Source: Streptomyces sp. TLI_171
GTDB taxonomy: Bacteria > Actinomycetota > Actinomycetes > Streptomycetales > Streptomycetaceae
Reading direction: 5' to 3'
Assembly (NCBI RefSeq): GCF_003610255.1
Contig: NZ_RAPS01000001.1
Coordinates: 7,901,001 to 7,965,000, forward strand
Length of the DNA stretch: 64,000 nucleotides
The notes beneath the pieces are model-generated. The model was not told the origin of the DNA. It searched no databases and saw only the letters and a program-made list of their open reading frames with translations. Positions 19,273 through 27,553 of this stretch are shown here, piece after piece. The position numbers and the translations under genes are program-made. The stretch's first letter is position 1. The number at the start of each line of letters is the position of its first letter.

Positions 19273-19846
19273 CATGGCAGAGTCGGAACACCCCGATCCC
19301 CCGGACGGCCCGGGCAAGCCGACCCGCGACGCCGCGCTGCGCCTGGCCCGCGAGTGGTTCCTGCGCGCCGAACGCATCGACATGCGAGAACTCGCCACCG
19401 CCCTGCGCGTCGGCCGCACCACGCTGTACCGCTGGTTCGGCGACCGCGACGGCCTGATCGGGGAGGTGCTCGCCCGCCTCGCCGACCAGACCTGGAACCA
19501 ACTGGTCGCCGATGACCACGGCACCGGCGCCGAGCGCGGACTCGACGCGATCCGCCGCTTCATGCACGTCACCGCGGCCTTCCCCCCGCTGCGGACCTTC
19601 GCCGCGGCCGAGCCCGCGGCGGCCCTGCGCGTGCTGATGGCCGACGGCAGAGCCGTCAGCCAGGCGCTGCGCACCGGCTTCACCCGGGCCCTCGCCGCCG
19701 ACGGCACCGCCCCGTCGGCCGAGCAGATCGAGATCATGGTGCAGTTGGCCACCGCCCTGGAGTGGGCGCCCATCGTGATCGGTGAGGAGCCCGCGATCGA
19801 CCGCGCCGTGGCCCTGATGCGACACCTGCTCGACGCGACAGCCTGA
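19265..19846 (+). CDS. TetR-family regulator (QsdR-like)
   Basis: The 193-residue protein has the N-terminal TetR helix-turn-helix (MRELATALRVGRTTLYRWFGD, residues 40-60) and a C-terminal domain that resembles the QsdR group (opening PTRDAALRLAREWFLRAERI). It should bind as a dimer to the inverted repeat at 19248-19272. Two in-frame ATGs, at 19265 and 19274, are both possible and neither has a clear ribosome site. The divergent secreted-protein gene is the obvious target. The ligand is unknown. Confidence 0.85.
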   Translation: MFRMAESEHPDPPDGPGKPTRDAALRLAREWFLRAERIDMRELATALRVGRTTLYRWFGDRDGLIGEVLARLADQTWNQLVADDHGTGAERGLDAIRRFMHVTAAFPPLRTFAAAEPAAALRVLMADGRAVSQALRTGFTRALAADGTAPSAEQIEIMVQLATALEWAPIVIGEEPAIDRAVALMRHLLDATA

Positions 19847-19974
19847 CCTCGCCGCGGCCCACGGCTACCGCCGCGCACGGCACTGCGTTGACGCTCCGCC
19901 GGATCCTCCCGCCCGAGTCGGCCGCGGGCGAAACCGGTCTTCCGGAGAGGCCATTCCGGAGTGAGGGCCGGTGG

Positions 19975-20110
19975 CCGTGGGACCTTTCCGACTCAGCACA
20001 CCCGGTGCTGCTGACGGTCTCGCGTGATCCCGAGGTGCGGGTCCGGGACCTGGCGGCGTGCGCGCCGACTACCCTGTGCCGGACCCGACTCAGGGGGGCT
20101 CACGGGCATG
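19975..20110 (+). pseudogene. Truncated copy of the winged-helix gene at 47170
   Basis: Positions 19990-20065 are nearly identical to 47211-47287: both encode VLLxVSRDPEVRVRDLAA. The copy then lacks about 60 bp (recognition helix and wing) and resumes with a degenerate match to the GYVTRTRHG segment. It has no start codon or ribosome site in place. This is a relic of duplication or recombination and is not expressed as a protein. Confidence 0.6.
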
Positions 20111-20241
20111 GCTTGCTTGACCTGCCGGGCCGCCGCCTGCAAAGTCGGGATGCGGCACCGTGGCGGCGCCGCGTTCCTCCGCCGACCGGTCCCTGCTTCG
20201 CGGGTCACGGACGGTCCTGACACCCGGGAGCGACTACTCCG

Positions 20242-20886
20242 ATGGTCCTCGACCTGGTGGTGATCGGTACGGCCATCACCCTGGGGCCCCTGCACAACAG
20301 CGCCTTCATCCTGCTGCTCTGCTCGCGTCGCGGCACCCGCAAGGGGCTGGCGTTCCTGCTCTCGTGGCTGGCCAACCTGATCGCCGTGATCGCGGTCGTG
20401 GTCCTGCTGACCGGCGGCCAGCCCCCGTCGCGTCACAGCGCCCCCTCGACCGCCGCGGTCGCGGCGAAACTCGCCATCGGCCTGATCCTGGTGCTCTACG
20501 GCGCGCACCGCCGCCGCCGCCCGCCCCGCCCGCACGGCCCACCGCGCTGGACCGCCCGGATCGACAGCGCCTCCTGGATCTCGGCAGCCGCCCTGGCGTG
20601 GCTGCTCCAGCCCTGGGGGCTGGTCGGCGCCGGTGCCGCGACGGCCATCGAGGCGGATCTCTCCAGCGCCGGAGACTGGATCGCGCTGACCGGCTACTGC
20701 CTGCTGGCCACGCTCAGCCTCATCGTCATGGAGATGTACGCGGTGTGGGCGCCGGCCGCCGCGGAGGCCCGATTGAACACCCTGCGGGCCTGGCTGGGCC
20801 GGCACCAGGAGCAACTGATCGTCACGCTCTCGCTCCTCGCCGGCCTGTGGCTGACGGCCGCGAGCATCTACGAGCTGGTCGCCTGA
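20242..20886 (+). CDS. GAP-family (sulfolipid-1-addressing protein-like) membrane protein
   Basis: The 214-residue protein has about six transmembrane helices and the GAP/SfLAP family order: MVLDLVVIGTAITLGPLHNS, then RRGTRKGLAFLLSWLANLIA and AVIAVVVLLTGGQPP, then LAWLLQPWGLVGAGAAT, and a final helix ILVTLSLLAGLWL-like before the stop. In mycobacteria relatives help place glycolipids in the envelope; in this group the role is unproven. GGGAG lies 8-12 nt before the ATG. A 6-bp hairpin directly follows the stop. Confidence 0.8.
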   Translation: MVLDLVVIGTAITLGPLHNSAFILLLCSRRGTRKGLAFLLSWLANLIAVIAVVVLLTGGQPPSRHSAPSTAAVAAKLAIGLILVLYGAHRRRRPPRPHGPPRWTARIDSASWISAAALAWLLQPWGLVGAGAATAIEADLSSAGDWIALTGYCLLATLSLIVMEMYAVWAPAAAEARLNTLRAWLGRHQEQLIVTLSLLAGLWLTAASIYELVA

Positions 20887-20888
20887 CG

Positions 20889-20904
20889 GTCCGGCGGCCC
20901 GGAC
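20889..20904 (+). terminator. Short hairpin after the GAP-family gene
   Basis: GTCCGG-CGGC-CCGGAC begins 2 bp after the stop codon. It is short, so efficiency is uncertain. The following 20905-21161 holds no supportable gene. Confidence 0.4.
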
Positions 20905-21161
20905 ACCGCCCTGCTCCGGGTTCGGCCGTCGTCGACACGAAACCCGCTCGGGACGCCCCCGGGTCCGCGGGAGTCGGCCGGTGCGCTGTCCGCAGCCGAG
21001 ATCGCGAACCCCGACGGCCCTGCCACGCGGTTCGCGGTCGGCGGTGATCCCGACAACGCCGAGCACGTGGCCTGGGCAGCGGGCTTCTTCCACTCGGTCT
21101 CACCGGCCGGACGAGGACGGCGGTCAGGAGGAGGCCGTGCGAGCACCGGCGGGGTCCGGCG

Positions 21162-21390
21162 TCAGCGGGCCATCGCCGTCTCGTGGTGCATGCGTGACAG
21201 CTTCTCGGGGTCGCGGACCGCGTCGAGGCCGGTGATGAGGCCGGCGAGGGCGTCGATCACGTCGTCCGTGCCCACCACCGGTTCAACGGCGGCGCGGACG
21301 ACTCCGCCGCCGTCCGTCAGGAGGACGACGTCCGGGGCGATCAGGTCGAGAAGCCGGGGCAGGGCACCCGTCTGCACCGCTCGCCGCGTC
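21162..21390 (-). pseudogene. C-terminal relic of an ECF41 (SigJ-like) sigma factor
   Basis: The frame reads TRRAVQTGALPRLLDLIAPD, VVLLTDGGGVVRAAVEPVVG and then, after a gap, ITGLDAVRDPEKLSRMHHET before a stop. These are the start and the end of the SnoaL-like domain that ECF41 sigma factors carry C-terminally (usual ending YxVRNPxKL). The middle of that domain and the whole sigma-2/sigma-4 part are missing, so no functional sigma factor is made. Confidence 0.6.
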
Positions 21391-21453
21391 GGCGTCGGGC
21401 AGGTCCTGTGCCGGCTGGGGGGTGCGGTCGGCACAGGACCGTCGGGCTGCAGG

Positions 21454-22893
21454 TCAGCTCTTGGTGATGGTGCAGGAGTATGTCGCGCTGCCCGAGCCGC
21501 TGTAGGCCTCCACGTCCGCGTAGAACGTGCCGCTGCTCGTCGCCGTCCACCCCAGCGACTCGCCCGCGCCCTTGCCGTCGTTGACCGAGCGGGTCAGGGT
21601 GCTTCCGCTCGCGTTCATGAAGTACAGGTCGGCGTCGTAGGCGGAGGGGATCGTGCAGGCGACGGTGGCGGTCTGCCCGGCGGTGAGGGACAGCTTGTAG
21701 TAGTCGCGGTCCGAGGTGGACTTCATGCTGCCGGTGACGGCGGCCGGGTAGGTGAGGCCGGTGATGACGTTGGCGGTGCCGGTGCTGTCGTTCGGCTCGG
21801 CCTCGGTGTAGGCGGACCCCGTGCCGCCGCCTCCGCCGCTGCAGTCGGTGATCGGGGTGCCGGAGTAGAGGTTGGCGTCGGGGGAGCCGTTCGTCACGCT
21901 GCGCGTGTAGTAGCCGCAGGTGGGGCGGTTCTTGAAGTCGAACGTCTGCCCGGCGGTGAGGTGCCAGATCTTGAAGTTCGAGTAGGTGAGGGGCCGGCCG
22001 GACACCGCCTGCTCGGGCTGGTGGTCGCCGAGTACGACGTACGCGTCCGAACCGGACAGGGTGGCCAGGCCGTTCTTGTCCAGGAACAGCGATCCGCCGC
22101 CCTGCTCGACGCCCACGCCCCAGGCCTTGCCGGAGGTGGTGAGGCCGTCCTTGACGGCGCGCGCGACGAAGGCCATCGTGCGGCCCATGCGGTCGCGGGT
22201 GACGAAGTGCGAGTCGTTGATGGTGTCGCTGTAGTTCGGCCAGGCGAACATGCCGGTGGTGAAGGTGACGCTGCTGTCGTAGGGGTTCGCGAGCGCGGTG
22301 GCGGAATCCGTGCTGGCGGTGCATGCGTCGTAGACGACGGCGCTGTTGATGTGGTGGCCGGCGCTGCCGCCGCCGGAGCCGCCGCCCTTGGCGATGACGG
22401 ACTGGACCGAGGACTGGAGTGCGGTCCCCTTCCAGGACGCGTAGACGCACTGGTTCCCGCCGGCGAAGTAGACGAACTCGGCATTGCGCACATCGGTGTT
22501 GACCTGCGAGCTGTTGCCGTCGGCAGCGGAGGTGACAACGTCCGTGGTGCACGAGTTGACGCCGGACAGGCCCATGAACACGTCGCACTCGGGTGTCTGG
22601 CTGCTCCCGGTGGCTGCGGAGTCGGCGAGGACCACGACGTCGATGCTGCCGCTTCCCCCGGTGATGGCGGCGATCGCCTTGTTCGCGGTGGCGGGCACCA
22701 CGGCGCCGTCGCCGTTGAAGGTGAAGGCGGGGCCGTTCCAGGACGTGCGGGACACGTCGGAGGAACTGCCGAGCCGGGTGCGGGTCACCGAGGCGTGCGC
22801 GGAGGGCGGCGCCGTGACCGCGCCTGCCCCGGCGATGGTGAGGGTGAGCGCGAGGAGCGCGGCGGATCTGGGTCCGGACAGGGCTGAGCGCAT
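21454..22893 (-). CDS. Secreted cyanophycinase-like S51 protein with PPC domain
   Basis: The 479-residue protein has a Sec signal (MRSALSGPRSAALLALTLTI, cleavage near residue 32). Residues 40-330 match the cyanophycinase/S51 peptidase pattern: VVLADSAATG, then FVYFAGGNQCVYASWKGTAL and a nucleophile region GGGSGGGSAGHHINSAVVYD with the SAG Ser, and AWGVGVEQGGGSLFLDKNG. Residues 370-479 are a pre-peptidase C-terminal (PPC) domain (YTEAEPNDSTGTANVITGLT, DRDYYKLSLTAGQTATVAC). It is likely an extracellular hydrolase of cyanophycin-like or other Asp-rich polymers; the substrate is inferred. AGGAGG lies 6 nt before the ATG. Confidence 0.82.
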   Translation of the reverse strand: MRSALSGPRSAALLALTLTIAGAGAVTAPPSAHASVTRTRLGSSSDVSRTSWNGPAFTFNGDGAVVPATANKAIAAITGGSGSIDVVVLADSAATGSSQTPECDVFMGLSGVNSCTTDVVTSAADGNSSQVNTDVRNAEFVYFAGGNQCVYASWKGTALQSSVQSVIAKGGGSGGGSAGHHINSAVVYDACTASTDSATALANPYDSSVTFTTGMFAWPNYSDTINDSHFVTRDRMGRTMAFVARAVKDGLTTSGKAWGVGVEQGGGSLFLDKNGLATLSGSDAYVVLGDHQPEQAVSGRPLTYSNFKIWHLTAGQTFDFKNRPTCGYYTRSVTNGSPDANLYSGTPITDCSGGGGGTGSAYTEAEPNDSTGTANVITGLTYPAAVTGSMKSTSDRDYYKLSLTAGQTATVACTIPSAYDADLYFMNASGSTLTRSVNDGKGAGESLGWTATSSGTFYADVEAYSGSGSATYSCTITKS

Positions 22894-23318
22894 GAGGCCT
22901 CCTGATGTGGGGGAGCGCCGGCGTGGGGGTGCCGACGCGTATTGCAAGTTACAGGCATAAGCGCCCTCGCAGTAGATGTAATTTCTGTGCTCATTGCAAA
23001 GCTTTCCTCCCAGGAGCGCTCCGGGGGACCGTCGGCGATCGGCTCCTTCGCTCCCGGGAAGCCGGCGGCTGGTCCGGAGGCACGGCGGACCGCTCCCACT
23101 GGACCGCACGTGTGGAATCGCTGTCCTCGTGGGCGTACCCGAGGGGGCAGGTGGGTGGGGACCGTGTTCGTCTTATCTCGGGCTTACACCTGTGAGTAGT
23201 TGACGAGTACTCAGGTCCGCCCCCGTGCCGTCGACCACCGGAATCGGCGGTTCGGAGCGTGTCGGCCCCACCCGGGCCGCGCGGTGAGATCCGGGTCCCC
23301 TCTCACGAAAGACAGGCC
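22894..23318. promoter_or_regulatory. Divergent intergenic region with AT-rich island and imperfect inverted repeat
   Basis: This 425-bp region separates the cyanophycinase-like gene from the DUF4331 operon. Positions 22940-23002 are unusually AT-rich for this genome and contain TTGCAA in both orientations, which suggests the promoter of the minus-strand gene. At 23188-23216, ACCTGTGAGTA and TACTCAGGT form an imperfect inverted repeat around a TTGACG box (23200-23205), a candidate promoter/operator for the DUF4331 operon. No gene is supported here. Confidence 0.4.
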
Positions 23319-24956
23319 ATGCAGCGTCCGCCGTCCTCGAAGCTGTCCTCCCTCGCCCGCCGTTCCGAGAAGCCCATGGCGGGCCTCGGGGTGCTGGCCC
23401 TCGCCGCCGCCGGCGCCCTCGCCGGGCTCGCCCCCGGCGTGGGCCACGCCTCCAGCCACCGGGAAGCACCGCTGATCGCGGGCGACCCGCGGGCCGACAA
23501 CACGGACGTGTACGCGTTCGTCAGCCCGGACAAGCCCGACACCGTCACCCTGGTGGCGAACTGGATTCCGTTCGAGGAGCCCAACGGCGGCCCGAACTTC
23601 TACCCGTTCGCCGACGACGCCCGCTACAACATCAGGATCGACAGCGACGGCGACGGCAAGCCCGACACCACCTACACGTGGACCTTCGCCAACCACTACC
23701 GCGACGACGCCAACCAGTTCCTGTACAACACCGGCGTGGTGAAGTCGCTGGACGACGCGACGCTGAACTTCCGCCAGAGCTACACCCTCACGGTCACCGG
23801 CCCGGACGGGACGTGCAAGGTCCTGCTCAAGGACGCGCCCGTCGCGCCGTCCAACGTCGGCAAGGCGTCGATGCCCGACTACGGCTCGCTGCGCAAGCAG
23901 GCCGTCGTGGACCTCCCCGACGGCGGGCAGAGCTTCGCCGGGCAGGCCGACGACCCGTTCTTCCTCGACCTTCGGGTCTTCGACCTGCTCTACGGCGGGA
24001 ACCTGAAGGAGTCCGGCCACGACACCCTGACCGGCTACAACGTCAACACCATCGCCATCCAGGTCCCGAAGAAGGCCCTGGCGCTGAAGGGCGACGCCGC
24101 GCACAACCCGGTGATCGGCGTCTGGTCCACCACCGACCGCAAGGGCGCCGTCGTCTCGGACAAGGGCGGCGAGGGCAAGCCCGGCGGGGACAAGGGCGGC
24201 GAGGGCAAGGCCGAGGGCGCCTGGCGCCAGGTCTCCCGGCTGGGCAACCCGCTCGTCAACGAGGTCGTCGTCCCGATCAAGTACAAGGACGCCTTCAACG
24301 CCCTGACCCCGGACAAGGACCACACCGTGACCCCGGTGGTCGACAAGGTCAAGGACCCGATCGTGCCCAAGCTCGTCCAGGGCATCTACGGCATCCCCGC
24401 CCCGGCCGCGCCGCGCAACGACCTGGTGGAGATCTTCCTGACCGGCGTCTGCAAGGCGTGCGGGCCCGTCCAGGCCGACCTGAACTCGCAGCTGCTCAAC
24501 AAGGACGTCAAGAAGGACGCCTTCGTGCCCTCCGAGGAACTGCGCCTGAACATGGGCGTCGCCCCCGCCGCCGCCCCCAACCGGCTCGGCGTGCTGGCCG
24601 GTGACCTGGCGGGCTTCCCCAACGGCCGCCGCCTGGCCGACGACGTCGTCGACATCACCCTGCAGGCCGCCGAGGGCGCCGCCCAGACCGGGACCCTCGT
24701 CCCGGCGCTGGCCGCCGGGGACGGCGTGAACGCCAACGACCACGCCTTCGGCCACCACTTCCCCTACGTCGCGCTGCCGAACACCGCCGCCGTCAACCAG
24801 GCCGTCTCCGACAACCCGGGCGGCTCCGTCGAGGCCGGCTTCGGCGGCCTGTCCGTCGGCGGCTTCCCGCTCGCCGGGGTGGCCGCCATGGCCGGCGGCA
24901 CGCTGCTGTCGGCCGCGGGCGCGATGGCCCTGCGCCGCCGCTCCGCCCGCTCGTGA
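23319..24956 (+). CDS. DUF4331 secreted, membrane-anchored protein
   Basis: The 545-residue protein has a long N-terminal signal (hydrophobic GLGVLALAAAGALAGLAPG) followed by SSHREAPLIAGDPRADNTDV, the hallmark opening of DUF4331, and by repeated aromatic strands (YAFVSPDKPDTVTLVANWIP). A low-complexity Gly/Lys insert (GGEGKPGGDKGGEGK) sits near residue 290. The C-terminus is a hydrophobic helix plus RRRSARS, typical of a membrane anchor or sorting tail, though no LPxTG is seen. It heads an operon: its stop overlaps the GTG of a class F sortase gene by 4 nt. The molecular function of DUF4331 is not established. Confidence 0.85.
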   Translation: MQRPPSSKLSSLARRSEKPMAGLGVLALAAAGALAGLAPGVGHASSHREAPLIAGDPRADNTDVYAFVSPDKPDTVTLVANWIPFEEPNGGPNFYPFADDARYNIRIDSDGDGKPDTTYTWTFANHYRDDANQFLYNTGVVKSLDDATLNFRQSYTLTVTGPDGTCKVLLKDAPVAPSNVGKASMPDYGSLRKQAVVDLPDGGQSFAGQADDPFFLDLRVFDLLYGGNLKESGHDTLTGYNVNTIAIQVPKKALALKGDAAHNPVIGVWSTTDRKGAVVSDKGGEGKPGGDKGGEGKAEGAWRQVSRLGNPLVNEVVVPIKYKDAFNALTPDKDHTVTPVVDKVKDPIVPKLVQGIYGIPAPAAPRNDLVEIFLTGVCKACGPVQADLNSQLLNKDVKKDAFVPSEELRLNMGVAPAAAPNRLGVLAGDLAGFPNGRRLADDVVDITLQAAEGAAQTGTLVPALAAGDGVNANDHAFGHHFPYVALPNTAAVNQAVSDNPGGSVEAGFGGLSVGGFPLAGVAAMAGGTLLSAAGAMALRRRSARS

Positions 24957-25798
24957 ACCCGCCCGAACGGGCCGGCCGGCCGCTCCCCGCGAGCGGCCGG
25001 CCGGCCGTCGTGCGCACCCGGCTGGCAGCTGCCCTCACGACGTGCTTCGCCCGTGCGAGGGCCGCCGCGACCCGGTCAGGTGCGGGCGCGGCGCGCACGG
25101 GCGCGGCACTTCGGGCGGCCGGGCCGCACCGCCTGGCGGGGGCCGGGGCCGTCGCAGCGGGGCTCGCACTGGCGGGGCTCGGTGCGTCGGCCGTCGCCGA
25201 CCGCCCGGCGTCGCCCGCCCCTGCGCGGGTCGCCGACGTCGGCGAACTGCCCGCCACCGTCCACGGCGCGGCCCCCGCCGCCGCACCGACCTCGCCGACC
25301 GTGCCCGGGACGGGAGCCGCCCGCCCGCCGGTCGCCCCGCCCGTCCGGCTCCGCATCCCCCGGATCGGTCTCGACTCCGCCCTCGGCGAGCTGCAGGTTC
25401 AGGACGACGGGCACCTCGCTGCGCCCGCCGACCCGGACGTCGCGGGCTGGTGGAGCCAGGGCCCCGCCCCGGGCGGGCCCGGTACCGCCGTCATCGTCGG
25501 CCACGTCGACTCCCGCACCGGCCCCGCGGTGTTCGCGGGCCTGTCGGTCCTGCGCCCCGGTGACGCCATCGAGGTGCAGGCCGCGGACGGAACGGTCTCC
25601 TCCTTCACCGTCCAGGCCCTGCGCAGCTACGACAAGCAGGCGTTCCCCGACGAGCAGGTCTTCGGCGACACGGCCGGACCGAGCCTGCGCCTGATCACCT
25701 GCGGCGGCAGCTACGACCGCGCACAGCGCTCGTACGACGCCAACCTGGTGGTGTTCGCCGCGCCCCCGGCCCATGGCAACGACACCCCGACCGCATGA
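24953..25798 (+). CDS. Class F sortase
   Basis: The 281-residue protein has an N-terminal membrane segment (residues 55-75) and a sortase domain from about residue 120: LRIPRIGLDSALGELQVQDD, then TAVIVGHVDSRTGPAVFAGL with the catalytic His, SLRLITCGGSYDRAQRSYDA with the catalytic Cys (LxTC) and the conserved Arg a few residues later. Sortases join surface proteins to the wall by transpeptidation. The GTG start overlaps the DUF4331 stop (GTGA), so the DUF4331 protein is the likely partner or substrate, although its tail lacks LPxTG. Confidence 0.9.
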   Translation: MNPPERAGRPLPASGRPAVVRTRLAAALTTCFARARAAATRSGAGAARTGAALRAAGPHRLAGAGAVAAGLALAGLGASAVADRPASPAPARVADVGELPATVHGAAPAAAPTSPTVPGTGAARPPVAPPVRLRIPRIGLDSALGELQVQDDGHLAAPADPDVAGWWSQGPAPGGPGTAVIVGHVDSRTGPAVFAGLSVLRPGDAIEVQAADGTVSSFTVQALRSYDKQAFPDEQVFGDTAGPSLRLITCGGSYDRAQRSYDANLVVFAAPPAHGNDTPTA

Positions 25799-25834
25799 GC
25801 CCCCGTCCCACCCCCGACCGCCTGGAGTGCCGCA

Positions 25835-27154
25835 GTGAACCGCCCCCGCCTGCTGCCCGCCGCCGTCGCCACCGCCCTCGGCGTGGGACTGTTCCTCGCC
25901 GGGGGACTCGGCCTCGCCCCGCAGGGCGGCCGAGCTCCGGCCGGACAGGAGCGGCCCGCCGGCCAGGACGCTTCCGGAGCCGGCCTGGCCGCGGACATCC
26001 GCGGCTTCCAGGAGCACCTGAAGAACACGCCCGGAGACGCCCTCGCGATGGCCTCCCTGGGCCTGGCCTACGTCCAGCAGGCAAGGATCACCGCCGACCC
26101 GTCGTACTACCCCAAGGCGGACGAGATCCTCACCCGCTCGCTGAACACCGACCCCGCCGAGAACTTCACCGCGATGGCCGGCATGGCCGCCCTCGCCGCC
26201 GCCCGCCACGACTTCACCGCGGCCCTGGACTGGTCGCAGCGGGCCGTCGCGATCAACCCCGACAGCTCCACCCTCTACGGCACCCTCGCCGACGCCTACA
26301 CCCAACTCGGCCGCTACCCCGAGTCGTTCGACGCCGTCCAACGGATGGTCGACCTCAAACCCGGCACCCCCTCCCTCGCCCGCGCCTCCTACACGTGGGA
26401 GCTGCGCGGCGACATCGCGGCCGCCACCGCCACCATGAAACGGGCCCTCGACGACGCCAACACCTCCGCCGACCGCGCCTTCGCGCTCTACCACCTCAGC
26501 CTGCTGGCCCTGGACAGCGGCGACGCCAAGACCGCCCTCGCCCAAGCCGAAGCGGGCCTGCGCGCCGCGCCCGGCACCGCCTCGCTCCTGGAGGCCAAGG
26601 GCCGGGCCGAGGCCGCGGTCGGCCACGACGACGAAGCCGTCACCGACCTGCGGCGCGCGACCGCCCAGGTCCCGCAGCCCGAGTACGTGCTCGAACTCGG
26701 CGAGCTGCTCCAGTCGCTCGGCCGCGGCGACGAGGCCGAGCAGCAGTACCGGGTGCTGCGCGGCGAGTGGAAGCTGCTCACCGACAACGGTGTCGTCCTG
26801 GACGCCGACGCCGCCCTGTTCGAGGCCGACCACGGCGACCCGGCCGCCGCCGTCGCCATCGCCGAACAGGGCCTGCGGACCCGCCCGTTCCTGGACACCC
26901 ACGACGCCTACGCCTGGGCCCTGCACGCCGTCGGCCGCGACGCGGAAGCACTCGACCAGTCCGACCAGGCCCTCGCCCTCGGCACCCGCAACGCCCTCTT
27001 CCACTACCATCGCGCCGCGATCCTGCGCGCACTCGGCCGGAACGACGAGGCCCGCACCGAGTTCGGGACGGCCCTGGCGACCAACCCCGCCTTCCACCCG
27101 CTGCACGCCCCCGCAGCCCGCGCCGCCCTGGCCGAACTCACGCCCGGGAGCTGA
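25835..27154 (+). CDS. Secreted or membrane-anchored TPR protein
   Basis: The 439-residue protein has an N-terminal hydrophobic helix (AAVATALGVGLFLAGGLGLA) and then about nine tetratricopeptide-like helix pairs (for example GDALAMASLGLAYVQQARIT, SSTLYGTLADAYTQLGRYPE, THDAYAWALHAVGRDAEALD). It is probably an exported scaffold. The GTG start follows GGAG by about 8 nt and lies 36 bp after the sortase gene, so the three plus-strand genes form one operon. It converges with the lipoprotein gene, 21 bp apart. Confidence 0.82.
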   Translation: MNRPRLLPAAVATALGVGLFLAGGLGLAPQGGRAPAGQERPAGQDASGAGLAADIRGFQEHLKNTPGDALAMASLGLAYVQQARITADPSYYPKADEILTRSLNTDPAENFTAMAGMAALAAARHDFTAALDWSQRAVAINPDSSTLYGTLADAYTQLGRYPESFDAVQRMVDLKPGTPSLARASYTWELRGDIAAATATMKRALDDANTSADRAFALYHLSLLALDSGDAKTALAQAEAGLRAAPGTASLLEAKGRAEAAVGHDDEAVTDLRRATAQVPQPEYVLELGELLQSLGRGDEAEQQYRVLRGEWKLLTDNGVVLDADAALFEADHGDPAAAVAIAEQGLRTRPFLDTHDAYAWALHAVGRDAEALDQSDQALALGTRNALFHYHRAAILRALGRNDEARTEFGTALATNPAFHPLHAPAARAALAELTPGS

Positions 27155-27175
27155 ACCGCAGGCCGACGGGGCCCG

Positions 27176-27553
27176 TCACTTCGGTGGCGGTGCCGCCACG
27201 TGTCCCGCGTCGCCACCGAGACCGGTGTACAGATCCGTCCACCGGCGGTCGACGGCCGTCGGCGCCCTGCCGTCGCAGTACGCCTTGGTCCCGTTCGCGG
27301 TGTAGAACCGCATCATCTCCAGCACGGCCGTCGGATCCGACTTCTCGCCGCCGGTGTACCTGCTGCCCGGCTGCTGCTCCTGGTGCTGGAGGCAGGTCGG
27401 CGACGGTGTGTCGGGCTGGGCGTCGAAGCTCCCGTCCCGCTCGCTGCCGCAGCCGGTGAGCAGCGCGGCGGTGACGGCGAGGAGCAGGAACGGGGTGGGG
27501 CGGGTACGGCTGCGGTCCACGGGGGTCTTCCTTCGACGGGTACGGGCGTTCAC
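27176..27553 (-). CDS. Small lipoprotein, unknown
   Basis: The 125-residue protein has a lipoprotein signal: RTRPTPFLLLAVTAALLTGC with Cys at the lipobox. The mature part contains two further cysteines (CLQHQEQQ, YCDGRAP) and the patterns VLEMMRFYTANGTKAYCDG and DRRWTDLYTGLG. No family is recognised. The GTG start overlaps the stop of the NicO transporter gene by 4 nt, so it is coupled to it; a second GTG eleven codons on has a better ribosome site (GGAAG). Confidence 0.7.
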   Translation of the reverse strand: MNARTRRRKTPVDRSRTRPTPFLLLAVTAALLTGCGSERDGSFDAQPDTPSPTCLQHQEQQPGSRYTGGEKSDPTAVLEMMRFYTANGTKAYCDGRAPTAVDRRWTDLYTGLGGDAGHVAAPPPK

